NCBI GenBank assembly: GCA_964641895.1
Contig: CAZXLA010000001.1
Coordinates: 1 to 64,000 of the forward strand
DNA: 64,000 nucleotides
Direction of reading: 5' to 3'
Source: UBA2421 sp964641895
GTDB taxonomy: Bacteria > Planctomycetota > Phycisphaerae > Tepidisphaerales > Tepidisphaeraceae
The notes under the pieces are model-generated. The model was not told the DNA's origin. It ran no database searches and worked only from the letters and a program-made list of their open reading frames with translations. Positions 1-8,584 of the stretch are shown here, one piece after another; the first letter of the stretch is position 1, and every line of letters starts with the position of its first letter. The translations under genes were made by a program, and so were the position numbers.

Positions 1-1
1 C

Positions 2-148
2 CGTGCGGCGGGGGTGCGCATCTGGCTGGCCATCGCGCCGGCGGACATGCGGTGCTCCTTCGATCGCCTCGCGGAGCTGGCGGCGCGGGTGACTGGAGAG
101 GATCCGCTATCCGGCCATCTGTTCCTGTCCCGCGCGCGGCGCGTGAAC
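2..148 (+). pseudogene. IS66 family TnpB (Orf2) N-terminal fragment
   Basis: The frame reads GVRIWLAIAPADMRCSF and then GEDPLSGHLFLSRARR, which matches the start of the IS66 accessory protein TnpB (family pattern: VRVWLA, TDMRKSFDGL, DPLSGHLFVF.RRR). TnpB is usually about 115 residues. Here similarity stops after roughly 45 residues, near base 148, and the frame goes on into unrelated sequence to a stop at 253. The upstream part may lie outside the window. It is a dead remnant that abuts a piece of a different transposase. Confidence 0.7.
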
Positions 149-192
149 TCCTGGGCACCGCGCGTTGTAAATCCGATGACGCAAAAGAATCA

Positions 193-489
193 ACGGGTCG
201 CGCGCGATCCGCCACGCGCAGCCCGGGCAAGCGGAGTGCGTTGGACCAACTGATGCACTACGTCGCCCAACGCCGCGACATGCTCGACTACGCCGAGTTT
301 CATCGCCGCGGCTGGGACATCGGCTCGGGCTCGACGGAATCGATGTGCAAAGCGTTAACCCGAAGGCTCAAGCAACGGGGAATGCGTTGGGACGCCGACA
401 ACGCCGAAGCGATCATGGCGCTGGAAACGCTGGAACAAACCGACGGCTGGCAGAACTGGCTCGTATACCGAGCCGCCATCAGCAATTAG
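193..489 (+). pseudogene. ISKra4-like transposase C-terminal fragment
   Basis: The C-terminal 80 or so residues contain RRGWDIGSGSTESMCKAL and then RGMRWDADNAEAIMALETL. This matches the end of ISKra4-type transposases (family pattern: YPIGSGTVESACK, GMRWS..GA.A...LR), including the glutamate in GSGxxES that belongs to the catalytic site. The N-terminal three quarters of a normal transposase are missing and are replaced upstream by IS66-derived sequence, so the gene is not functional. The exact 5' limit of homology is uncertain. Confidence 0.65.
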
Positions 490-632
490 CAACGCCCGAA
501 AGATTGGGCAGACCTACCGCTGCCTATGTTTCTTGCGACTTCGTGTTTATCCGAATGTTGTTGCGATCGTCGACAAGAAACAGCGTTAGACCCTGGCGAA
601 AAAAAGCCGATGATCAGCGATAGTCAATCAAG

Positions 633-1826
633 ATGCTTTCGGCGGCGGCTTATTCTTTTCGGATGCAGTCTCGGCTGGCGATCTCGCTTTCGTGGATCGC
701 CGGCTTTGCTAACGTCATCGTATTGGGTGTGTGCGGCGTTTCGATCTCGCACGTGACCGGCAATCTCACGCATTTGGGGCAACATGTGGGCGGGCCGAAT
801 CTGGTGGCGGGGCTGTTTGTGGGATATCTGGTCGCGTGCTTCCTCATCGGCGCGATGACCGCGGGGTTTATGCTGGAAATCGCCAAGCAGCGGGGCATGC
901 GATCGAAGTATGTCCTGCCGGTTGCCACCGAAGCGGCGCTGCTGGCGTTATTTGGGTTGATTCTTGAAGCGCATAATCATCACTTCGGCAACGACCGGAT
1001 GATTATCTGGTGGATGACAGGGCTGGCATCGATCGCGATGGGCATTCAGAACGCCACCATCACTAAAATCAGCGGGGCGGTGGTTCGCACGACGCACCTG
1101 ACCGGCGTGGCAACCGATCTTGGGCTGGAAGGATCGCAACTGCTGCTCTACTGGTGGGATAAGCTGCATTGGTTGAATAAGGTCCAGGGGCGGCGGTCGC
1201 GGCGGCCGATGCGGCTGCTGCGGGTCTCGACGCGGCATCCGACAGTGCTGCGCATCGCGCTGCTGGCGAGCATCTTCGGCTCGTTTCTCTTCGGCGTGAT
1301 CGCGGGGGTGTTGATGTATCAATGGTTGCCCGATTATGCGATGGCGTTGCCGGTTTCGTTTCTGATCTGGATCATTTACGTGGACTGGAGGAAACCGATC
1401 GCGGATGTGCGTGAGCTTGATCCGCTGCACGATGAAGAGGCCGGGCACACGCGTGAACTCGCCAGCGTATTGCCGGAAGGTGTGGGCGTGTATCGACTTA
1501 CGCACCACAAACGGCGTGGCGCGCACCACGCGCCCGATTTTCAGTTGTGGGCCGACCGCCTGCCGCGGCATTGGCGGGTGATTATTCTCGCGATCAGTCC
1601 GATGACGGCGTTCGACAGCGACGCCGCCCTCAACCTCACGGCGACGGCGCGCCGGCTGGCTGCGGACGGCCGGAAGCTGATCCTCAGCGGGGTGACGGCG
1701 CGGCAGTACAAAATCTTGTTCGGCAATGGCTTGGGTGATGTGCTGGGAGCCGAGGACGTTTCACCTGACCTGGAATTCGCCGTGGCGCGAGCAATAGAGG
1801 CGGTTCGATCGGAAAATAAAGCATGA
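633..1826 (+). CDS. DUF1275 (YoaK-like) membrane protein with C-terminal STAS-like domain
   Basis: 397 aa. Residues about 12-250 form a six-helix membrane domain of the YoaK/DUF1275 family. The SHVTGNLTHLG segment matches the family's SHMTGN signature, and AGFANVIVLG fits the first helix. After a short cytoplasmic stretch, residues about 290-390 look like a STAS domain: WRVIILAISPMTAFDSDAALNL followed by LAADGRKLILSGVT. The layout recalls SulP transporters, which also end in STAS, but DUF1275 proteins normally lack it. The transported substrate is unknown. An alternative start is the ATG at 663; neither start has a clear ribosome site. Confidence 0.75.
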   Translation: MLSAAAYSFRMQSRLAISLSWIAGFANVIVLGVCGVSISHVTGNLTHLGQHVGGPNLVAGLFVGYLVACFLIGAMTAGFMLEIAKQRGMRSKYVLPVATEAALLALFGLILEAHNHHFGNDRMIIWWMTGLASIAMGIQNATITKISGAVVRTTHLTGVATDLGLEGSQLLLYWWDKLHWLNKVQGRRSRRPMRLLRVSTRHPTVLRIALLASIFGSFLFGVIAGVLMYQWLPDYAMALPVSFLIWIIYVDWRKPIADVRELDPLHDEEAGHTRELASVLPEGVGVYRLTHHKRRGAHHAPDFQLWADRLPRHWRVIILAISPMTAFDSDAALNLTATARRLAADGRKLILSGVTARQYKILFGNGLGDVLGAEDVSPDLEFAVARAIEAVRSENKA

Positions 1827-1884
1827 TCGTCGGTCGATGTCATGGCGAATTGAGCTTCGATCGGTCGTCACGTAGCATCCCACC

Positions 1885-2766
1885 ATGGCGGGAAACGACG
1901 ATAAGGTGCGTGCGCGGGCTCGGCTGACGTGGAGGGCGGAGCGCGCGTTTGGGCTTGAAGCGGTGGCGGTGCGGGTTTCGGCGGCTGCGGTAGACGTCAT
2001 CGTGGACGATTGTTCCGCTAAGCCGCAAGCGGCGGAGATTGCGCCTTTGCCGCGGCCGGTTGCTGCAGCGCCGTTAGTTAAAGCGACTTCGACTGCCGTC
2101 ACAACAGGCGGGAAGGTGCCAAAGTTAATCGTGCCACTGCCTCCGCCGTTTACAAGTGCGGTCGGAACGGCAGAGGAGAAATCGATCACACTCACGCAAT
2201 TGGACGTGGGTTTCGTAAAGGGTTGCACGCGGTGCGGGCTGAGCGCCAGCCGGACGCAAACCGTGTTCGGTGAAGGGGATGTGGATGCGCCGATCATGTT
2301 CATCGGCGAAGGGCCGGGCGAAAACGAAGATTTGTCGGGCCGGCCGTTTGTCGGGCGAGCGGGCGAATTGCTCGATCGCATGATCACCAATGGCATGGGC
2401 TTGCGGCGTGATCAGGTTTACATTTGCAACATCGTCAAATGTCGCCCACCGGGCAATCGAGCGCCGATGCCGGATGAAACGGCGGCGTGTACGCCTTATC
2501 TGGTGAAGCAGATCGAGACGATCCGGCCGAAGGTAATCGTGACATTGGGGGCGCCGGCGGCGAAATACATCCTGCAGAACGACAAACTTTCGATCACGGG
2601 CATCCGAGGGACGTGGCATGCGTATCGAGGCATCAAAGTAATGCCGACATTCCACCCGGCCTACATCTTGCGGAAGTACACGACCGAAGTACGAGGGCAA
2701 GTGTGGGATGATCTGAAAGCGGTAATGCACGAACTCGGTCTGCCTGTTCAAAAGCGCGGCGCGTGA
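1885..2766 (+). CDS. udg: Family 4 (Fe-S) uracil-DNA glycosylase
   Basis: 293 aa. The protein removes uracil from DNA to start base excision repair. Residues 111-285 carry the family 4 core: GEGPGENED at 141-149, and MPTFHPAYILR at 253-263 with the catalytic-site histidine. Four cysteines (C114, C117, C186, C202) have the spacing expected for the 4Fe-4S cluster (CxxC, then KCRPP, then a Cys 16 residues on). The first 100 residues are an extra alanine/valine/proline-rich region with no recognised domain, unlike the usual 200-aa enzyme. It lies just upstream of the dnaA leader. Confidence 0.9.
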   Translation: MAGNDDKVRARARLTWRAERAFGLEAVAVRVSAAAVDVIVDDCSAKPQAAEIAPLPRPVAAAPLVKATSTAVTTGGKVPKLIVPLPPPFTSAVGTAEEKSITLTQLDVGFVKGCTRCGLSASRTQTVFGEGDVDAPIMFIGEGPGENEDLSGRPFVGRAGELLDRMITNGMGLRRDQVYICNIVKCRPPGNRAPMPDETAACTPYLVKQIETIRPKVIVTLGAPAAKYILQNDKLSITGIRGTWHAYRGIKVMPTFHPAYILRKYTTEVRGQVWDDLKAVMHELGLPVQKRGA

Positions 2767-3138
2767 CAGTCTGCGTAAATTTTTCGGATTTTTCTTTCGC
2801 ACTTTTTGCCAGCCTTGCATGAACGTCGTGTGAAGAAATCGTGTGCACGGAATTCGTTGGTCGGTTTCGACTTGTGACGATGCAAGAGCGCGGCGCGGAG
2901 AATTTTTCGACGCGCGCTTGACAACGCCCGTTCGTGACCAGGTTAAAAAATATCGTATTTTGCTGAGCAAAATCGTGTTTTGTTGCAGCAGCAAATTGTA
3001 GTTGGCGCGCGAGATGTTTTGGACTAGATTCCGCGCATCGATGAGGCACTTTCACTCAGCAAGGGATTGGCTGATCTAACTTTCGGCGGACGGACCCGCG
3101 GGCATTTTTTCGTTGTAGCCAACTGAATAGAGCGTTTA
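2767..3138 (+). promoter_or_regulatory. AT-rich dnaA leader with 20-bp direct repeats and a palindrome
   Basis: This 372-nt intergenic region is much richer in A and T than its surroundings. It holds the perfect inverted repeat ATTTTGC-TGA-GCAAAAT (2957-2973). Two related blocks, ATCGTATTTTGCTG at 2952 and ATCGTGTTTTGTTG at 2972, lie exactly 20 bp apart and match at 12 of 14 bases. A TTGACA hexamer at 2918-2923 could be a -35 box, but no strong -10 follows. No copy of the consensus DnaA box TTATCCACA was seen. It may be an origin or a dnaA control region; both are inference. Confidence 0.4.
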
Positions 3139-4509
3139 ATGGTCACGACGCCAACAGCCGTTGCGCGCGAACCGGTGGTTCGCCGCGCCGCAGAAGTACC
3201 GCCGTTTGATGCACGCCAGTGGCAGCAGGTGCTTGCTGTCGTTCGCATGCAGCACGCCGCCCTCCACCGGTCGTGGTTCGACCAGATGGTGCCACGGCAG
3301 CTCAGCAATGGAGTCGTTCAGGTCACCGTGCTTACGCCGGCCCAACTTGCGTTCTGCCAAACGCAGTGCCAGCACCCGTTTACCGTGGCGGCCCAGCAGA
3401 TCACCGGTCGGTTGCTGGCGGTGACGTTCCATTGCGACAAGCTGCAAACCGGTGGCGTGTTCAACGAAGGCGATCAGCAGGTTCCGCTGAACCCCGATTA
3501 TACCTTCGAACAGTTCGTCACCGGCCCATGCAATCGCCTGGCTGCAGCGGCGGCATCGGCGGTGGGGGACAAACCCGGGGCTGCATACAACCCGCTGTTC
3601 ATCCACGGCGGAGTGGGGCTTGGGAAGACGCATCTGCTCCAGGCGATTTGTCAGCGTGTGTTAGAGAGACAACCGAGCGCGCGAATTCTGTACCTGTCGT
3701 GCGACAGTTTCATCAACCAGTTCATCAACGCCGTTGAGCACGGCGACATGAACGGGTTCCGGCATCGTTACCGCAATTCCGATATCCTGGTGATCGACGA
3801 TATCCACTTTCTCGCCGGTCGGGATCGAACGCAGGAAGAATTCTTTCACACCTTTAACACGCTGTATCAGACGCATAAGCAGATCATCCTTTCGGCCGAC
3901 GCGGCGCCGAGTGAGATTCCCGAGTTGGAGGAGCGCCTCATCTCGCGGTTCAACTGGGGTTTAGTCGCGCGTATCGACAAACCCTGCTACGAAACCCGCT
4001 GCGCCATTCTGAAAAAGAAGGCCCGCATCCGCGGGCTGGAGATCGCTGACGACGTGATTTGCTATGTCGCCGGCAAAGTGGCCAACAACACGCGCGAACT
4101 GGAAGGCGCGATCACCAAACTGCAGGGCCTTAGCCTATTGCACGAGGGTCGGATTGATCTCGAGCTGGCGAAAGGCGCGTTGGGCGACACCGCCACTCCT
4201 GACCAGCGGCGGATCACCATTCAGCAGATCTACGACGCCGTCATAAAGTATTACAACGTTCGCTTGAGCGATCTGCAGAGCAAGCGCCGCCACAAGTCGA
4301 TCGCATTCCCGCGGCAGGTGTGCATGTACTTGGCGCGGCGACACACTCGCTACAGCCTGGAAGAGATCGGCGGGTACTTCGGCGGGCGCGATCACACGAC
4401 AGTGATGCACGCCGTCCGGACGATCGATGCCGATGTAAAAAATGACCGCGAAGTCGCCAAGCAGCTCACGCATTTAGAGGCACAACTTACCGGGCAGAGC
4501 AACAACTAA
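3139..4509 (+). CDS. dnaA: Chromosomal replication initiator protein DnaA
   Basis: 456 aa AAA+ ATPase that binds and melts the chromosomal origin. Walker A is GGVGLGKTHLLQAI (157-170) and Walker B is ILVIDDIHFL (216-225). The C-terminal DNA-binding domain IV carries GGYFGGRDHTTVMHAVRTID, the DnaA signature. Domain I (about 25-110) is present but divergent, and the linker is short. No dnaN, recF or gyrB gene follows, so the usual dnaA operon is absent. The ATG at 3139 has only a weak ribosome site. Confidence 0.95.
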   Translation: MVTTPTAVAREPVVRRAAEVPPFDARQWQQVLAVVRMQHAALHRSWFDQMVPRQLSNGVVQVTVLTPAQLAFCQTQCQHPFTVAAQQITGRLLAVTFHCDKLQTGGVFNEGDQQVPLNPDYTFEQFVTGPCNRLAAAAASAVGDKPGAAYNPLFIHGGVGLGKTHLLQAICQRVLERQPSARILYLSCDSFINQFINAVEHGDMNGFRHRYRNSDILVIDDIHFLAGRDRTQEEFFHTFNTLYQTHKQIILSADAAPSEIPELEERLISRFNWGLVARIDKPCYETRCAILKKKARIRGLEIADDVICYVAGKVANNTRELEGAITKLQGLSLLHEGRIDLELAKGALGDTATPDQRRITIQQIYDAVIKYYNVRLSDLQSKRRHKSIAFPRQVCMYLARRHTRYSLEEIGGYFGGRDHTTVMHAVRTIDADVKNDREVAKQLTHLEAQLTGQSNN

Positions 4510-4599
4510 TTCTCTTCCTTGTCGGCGTTTTGGCATTGGCGGGTCGTAAAACTGGAGACAAATTTGCGTTTTGTCGAGCCCGCGCGAAGGATACCCGGC

Positions 4600-5526
4600 G
4601 TGGTAGGTGAGGAACTTGCGATTCAGCTGGCGTCCCAGGCGTGCTTTGCTGCAGCCAAGGCAATCTGCCGGTGGCACGCGAAGAGCTTCTATTTCGCTTC
4701 GCATTTTCTTCCAAAAGAGAAGCGAAACGCCTCCTTCGCCGTCTATGCATTCTGCCGCTTGCTCGATGATGCCGTGGATACGCGCCCCGGCCGGGAGGAA
4801 GAGGGGATCATTGAATTCGAAAGTACCCTCGCCCGCGTGTATGCCGACGACGTCTCGGACTTCTCCCAAGACGAGCCGGGTCTGGCCCTTCGCGCGTTCC
4901 ATGCAACAATTAGAAAGTACGACATCCCGCAGAAGTTGTTTAACGATTTGGCCTACGGATGCCGGATGGATCTTTCAATCACGCAGTACGCCACATGGCA
5001 AGATCTGGAAGTTTACTGCTATCACGTTGCCGGCGTGGTGGGGCTGATCATGAGCTGTATTTTCGGACCGATTGATGAGCCGGCGAAGCAGCAAGCGGTG
5101 GCGATGGGGAACGCCATGCAACTCACCAATATTCTGCGCGACGTAAAGGAAGACTTTGATCGAGGACGTATTTACCTTCCGCAGGAAGACTTAGACAGAC
5201 ACGGAGTGGATTTGACGGCGTTGTCCAACGGTGCTCCGACTCAGGAATTCGTCGACCTTATGCAGTTTCAAATCGCTCGCGCCCGCAACCTTTATAGGTG
5301 CGGCGCGCAAGGCCTTTGTCACCTGGCCGATGATGGCTCGCGCCTGACGGCATCGGCGATGGCGGTCATCTACTGCGGCATTCTCAAAGCGATCGAAGCA
5401 CGGCAGTACGACGTGTTTTCGCAGCGGGCTCATCTTTCGTTCTGGCAAAAGATCGCCAGAATCCCCGCGGCACGGAAGCTGGCTCGGCGCAAGGTGGGCC
5501 AGCCCCTGCCCGAGGTGTTCTGCTGA
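4600..5526 (+). CDS. Phytoene/squalene synthase family protein
   Basis: 308 aa from the GTG at 4600, chosen because GAAGG lies 9 nt upstream; a longer frame opens with TTG at 4519. It is a head-to-head prenyl synthase that joins two prenyl diphosphates. Both aspartate-rich motifs are present: DDAVD after YAFCRLL, and DVKED in QLTNILRDVKEDFDRGRIYL. The latter context (LTNILRDVxEDxxRGRIYLP) is typical of CrtB/HpnD-type enzymes. The next gene is CrtC-like and starts 1 nt after the stop, which favours a carotenoid role (phytoene synthase) over hopanoid squalene synthesis. The exact product cannot be fixed from sequence alone. Confidence 0.88.
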   Translation: MVGEELAIQLASQACFAAAKAICRWHAKSFYFASHFLPKEKRNASFAVYAFCRLLDDAVDTRPGREEEGIIEFESTLARVYADDVSDFSQDEPGLALRAFHATIRKYDIPQKLFNDLAYGCRMDLSITQYATWQDLEVYCYHVAGVVGLIMSCIFGPIDEPAKQQAVAMGNAMQLTNILRDVKEDFDRGRIYLPQEDLDRHGVDLTALSNGAPTQEFVDLMQFQIARARNLYRCGAQGLCHLADDGSRLTASAMAVIYCGILKAIEARQYDVFSQRAHLSFWQKIARIPAARKLARRKVGQPLPEVFC

Positions 5527-5527
5527 C

Positions 5528-6607
5528 ATGGCTGCGATCGAACTGTTCCAACCCAATGCCGTCGCCGACGCCTGGCACAATGTCATTGCGCCCGGCGGCT
5601 ATGAGTGGTGGTATTTCGATGCCCAAGACCGCGAGCATGATCGGCAGATTGTCATCATCCTCCTGGAAGGTTTCGTGTTTCATCCTGGCTATTTGCGAAA
5701 GTTCGCTCGCTACTTAAAAACTCCCACCAAGCGCACGCCGCCGATGCCGGCTGACTTTCCTTGCGCTTATTTTGTGGTGTACGAGCGAGGGAAAATCGCA
5801 CACCAGTTCATGCTGCAATACCCGCCCGGCGAGTTGTCGGCGGCGCGAGATCGGCTTTCGGTTGCGCTCGGGCCCAATCAAATACAAGCCGGTGATGACG
5901 GATCGATCCGCGTCACGCTGCGCGGCACGCCGTGGAAGCTGACGTGGCAAGGGCCTAAACGAATCGACGGACAAACCCTCACCGGTGATTTCACTTTCAA
6001 ACCCAAATTCAATCACCCGCCGATGGAACGCACGTTTCTCAGCCGACGGTTGAGCGGCGCGGCACATCGCTGGGTGCTGGCCAATCCACTGTGCGATGTT
6101 GAGGGCACATTCCGCGTGTTCGACGCCCAAGCCCCCGGCGCGGGCCTCGGCGTACGCTTCGGCGGGCTTGGGTATCATGATCACAACTATGGCACCGGGC
6201 CGCTCGGGCCGGGCCTGAAACGATGGATCTGGGGCCGCGCGGTTTTTGACGATGCCGTCTACACGTTTCACTACGCCAAACCGCGTGACGCATCGCTGAC
6301 TGATGAAGTGCATCTGGTGAAAGGCGATGCGATCGAACTCCGCGAGGTCGAAATCCGCCGGGTCGAATGCGACTGGAAAGCCATGTCGCCGATGCTGCTT
6401 CGATATCCGAAAGCGCTCTCGTTCAACAGCACGATGCGGCTCAAGAATCCTCGGTTGATCGATAGCGCTCCTTTCTACATGCGGCTGATTTACGAGGCCG
6501 AATGCCAGGGCCGGCGCGGGACGGCGTTTTGCGAAGTTGCCTATCCCAACCGATTGCGCTGGCCGGTGCTTGGCCGCATGATCGAAATGTCGATCAGCGA
6601 CGGATGA
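5528..6607 (+). CDS. CrtC-like carotenoid 1,2-hydratase (hydroxyneurosporene synthase family)
   Basis: 359 aa. The family adds water across the terminal C-1,2 double bond of acyclic carotenoids. The N-terminal PGGYEWWYFDA and the central GLGYHDHNYGTGPLG followed by RWIWGRAVF match the conserved aromatic and HDHN motifs of CrtC-type lipocalin-like proteins. The ATG begins one base after the stop of the phytoene/squalene synthase, so the two are almost surely co-transcribed and translationally coupled. No desaturase (crtI) lies in the window, so the substrate is inferred. Confidence 0.8.
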   Translation: MAAIELFQPNAVADAWHNVIAPGGYEWWYFDAQDREHDRQIVIILLEGFVFHPGYLRKFARYLKTPTKRTPPMPADFPCAYFVVYERGKIAHQFMLQYPPGELSAARDRLSVALGPNQIQAGDDGSIRVTLRGTPWKLTWQGPKRIDGQTLTGDFTFKPKFNHPPMERTFLSRRLSGAAHRWVLANPLCDVEGTFRVFDAQAPGAGLGVRFGGLGYHDHNYGTGPLGPGLKRWIWGRAVFDDAVYTFHYAKPRDASLTDEVHLVKGDAIELREVEIRRVECDWKAMSPMLLRYPKALSFNSTMRLKNPRLIDSAPFYMRLIYEAECQGRRGTAFCEVAYPNRLRWPVLGRMIEMSISDG

Positions 6608-6650
6608 AATCTACAGTCGTTGCACAAACGCAGCGGATTGATTATCGACG

Positions 6651-8306
6651 TTAAAGCGGCGGCGATTCGGTTACTGGGGGTCGATCGGCCGGCGGAGCGG
6701 ATGGCGGCAGTGCGTTGGTTGCGGGTTCGGCGGGCGGAGCCGACAGGCGGAAAATCTTCCCCCCGCGCGACGCGATTTTCTCCTTCCCGCCGCGCATTTT
6801 CATGAAGCCGAAATCAAGCACATACATCGCGCCGTCGGGGCCGAACTTCACATCAATGGGCCGTTCCAGCGCAACGGTTCCGCGGTCAAGGCGGCTGGCG
6901 GGTTTGCCTTGCGTGTTGACGACAAAATCGGTCACCTGCCGCGCATCAATATTCACCCGAACAAGCTTGCGGCCCGGGATCATCGTCAGTTTCTGGTTGC
7001 TCGTGGCGAACGGCGCGCGGTCGCCGAACTGTGCGACAATCACACTGCCGTGATAGTCCTTAAATTCCCCGCTGGCCGGCACCACATCCATCTTGGCGGC
7101 GCCGGATAACGGAGGAAAGGTACCGCGATTCACGCTCTGCGGGTCGGCGCGCACTTTATCAAGCCCGCTGCGTTCGTGATCGATCAGCGCCGCCACGTCG
7201 GGGTAGCCGAAGCGGGTGATCATTTCCACCGGCGGCTGGAACTCGGGGTTGCTGATGGGCCGTCCATCGGTGCTGTAGTCGGGGAAACCGTACCACACCG
7301 GCACGCCGCCGCTGAGCAGCACACGCACGAGTGCATCGGGGTCGTCTTTCACAGGCCGCGTACCGCGCAGCTCCATGCCGTTGTTGGTTGCAAAAAGGTT
7401 GCCGAATTCGTTAAACACCAGGCCGCGCGGCAGGCGCAGACCGAGCGCTTCGACGCGCAAATCGCCGCCGGCGGGGCTGACCGAGTAAATGGCGCTCGAA
7501 GGCTTTTCGTTCGCCGCTTTCATAACGCGCGTCTGGTTACTCTTGCCGAATGGCTGGTAGGGCGCGGTCACCGAAATCTCGGTGCCCCCGAAGAGGCCGT
7601 ACGCGGGGTTTTTGGTGTCGAAGCGCCGGCCGAGCAGAAACAGATCGACGCCCGACACGTCGCTGAACGCAGGATGCTCGCGCACCCACCCGCTCGACCA
7701 GTTGTCCAGCCCGACCACGCCGCTGTTCGTTGCCGCGCCGACGCCGAAATAAATGCGGCCATTCGGGTGAACGGCCAGGTCGGTCACGCCGTAATCGCCG
7801 GCGGCGGGGAGGTCGGCGATGATCGTCGTCGTGCGTCCTTCGCTATCGAAGGCGGTGATGACGCCGGCGCCGGCGCTGTCGCGGTGCGAAACGTAGATGC
7901 GTCCCTGGTTAGCGACCATTCCACCCACAGGCCCACGGAAATCGAATCGCTTGCCGCCGAACCCGAGAAGCGGAATGCGCGTGCCGCGCGGGTAAACCTG
8001 GAAATACGTGCCGTCTTTTTTCCAGCCGACGATGCGCGGTTTGTTGTCCGCGCCATTCTCGGCCACCAGCAATGAACCTTCGGCGTCGAAGGCGATGGCG
8101 GTGGGCGCGCTCAAGTCCGACGCCATTAATTCCAACCTCAGCCCCGCCGGATATTCCACCACTTTGCGATCGATCGGCTTGCGGTCGACTTCGGCAATCA
8201 GCGAAGGCTTGTTAATGCAGCCAACAAACGTCAGCGTAAGAACACCGATGACGAGCAGGCCAGATACTTGTACCCGTTGAGCGAATTGTTGTCGGCGATT
8301 GTTCAT
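6651..8306 (-). CDS. Lipoprotein of the sorbosone/glucose dehydrogenase beta-propeller type
   Basis: 551 aa from the ATG at 8306, which has GAGGAG upstream; a GTG at 8327 overlapping the previous stop is also possible. A signal peptide ends in a lipobox-like LTFVGC, so it is probably anchored outside the cytoplasm. The rest is a propeller of the PQQ-dependent sugar dehydrogenase class (L-sorbosone dehydrogenase-like): LSAPTAIAFDAEGSLLVAENG, GLRLPRGLVFNEFGNLFATNNG and FGPDGAMYVLDFG are repeated blade motifs. The C-terminal 40 residues are low-complexity Pro/Ala. No cytochrome domain is present. Substrate unknown. Confidence 0.75.
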   Translation of the reverse strand: MNNRRQQFAQRVQVSGLLVIGVLTLTFVGCINKPSLIAEVDRKPIDRKVVEYPAGLRLELMASDLSAPTAIAFDAEGSLLVAENGADNKPRIVGWKKDGTYFQVYPRGTRIPLLGFGGKRFDFRGPVGGMVANQGRIYVSHRDSAGAGVITAFDSEGRTTTIIADLPAAGDYGVTDLAVHPNGRIYFGVGAATNSGVVGLDNWSSGWVREHPAFSDVSGVDLFLLGRRFDTKNPAYGLFGGTEISVTAPYQPFGKSNQTRVMKAANEKPSSAIYSVSPAGGDLRVEALGLRLPRGLVFNEFGNLFATNNGMELRGTRPVKDDPDALVRVLLSGGVPVWYGFPDYSTDGRPISNPEFQPPVEMITRFGYPDVAALIDHERSGLDKVRADPQSVNRGTFPPLSGAAKMDVVPASGEFKDYHGSVIVAQFGDRAPFATSNQKLTMIPGRKLVRVNIDARQVTDFVVNTQGKPASRLDRGTVALERPIDVKFGPDGAMYVLDFGFMKMRGGKEKIASRGGKIFRLSAPPAEPATNALPPSAPPADRPPVTESPPL

Positions 8307-8323
8307 GATTCGGAAAACGCTCC

Positions 8324-8584
8324 TCACTCGGGCCGAGCGGGCACGAGCAACACATGGTCGATCCCGACCTTGCGAAGGTCAGTCTCAAGGTCATCCAGAG
8401 CCTCGACATACTCTGACCCACGAATTGTTTTGTTTGCGGGAGTGACGATGACGTAAAGCCATTCGTCGCTCTCCACCCAGCCCTCATCGGGCACGTGAAG
8501 CTCAGTCCCATGCGCACGATTGTAATCGGTAAGAGACAATCGCACTCGGCTCACAATATCCTCGATCTGCTCCAGGGTTTTCAT
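8324..8584 (-). CDS. Small acidic protein, partner of the HEPN gene
   Basis: 86 aa, no recognised domain. It has a helical N-terminus (LEQIEDIVSRVRLSL) and a mixed C-terminal half with EWLYVIVTPANKTIRG and VGIDHVLLVPARPE, which could form a small alpha/beta fold. Its ATG overlaps the stop of the upstream HEPN gene by 4 nt (ATGA, 8581-8584), so the two are translationally coupled. By position it could be an antitoxin or a co-factor, but nothing in the sequence proves that. Confidence 0.65.
   Translation of the reverse strand: MKTLEQIEDIVSRVRLSLTDYNRAHGTELHVPDEGWVESDEWLYVIVTPANKTIRGSEYVEALDDLETDLRKVGIDHVLLVPARPE

Noticed and set aside
2767..3138. Canonical DnaA boxes in the dnaA leader
   Set aside because: No TTATNCACA copy on either strand; only AT-rich repeats were found.
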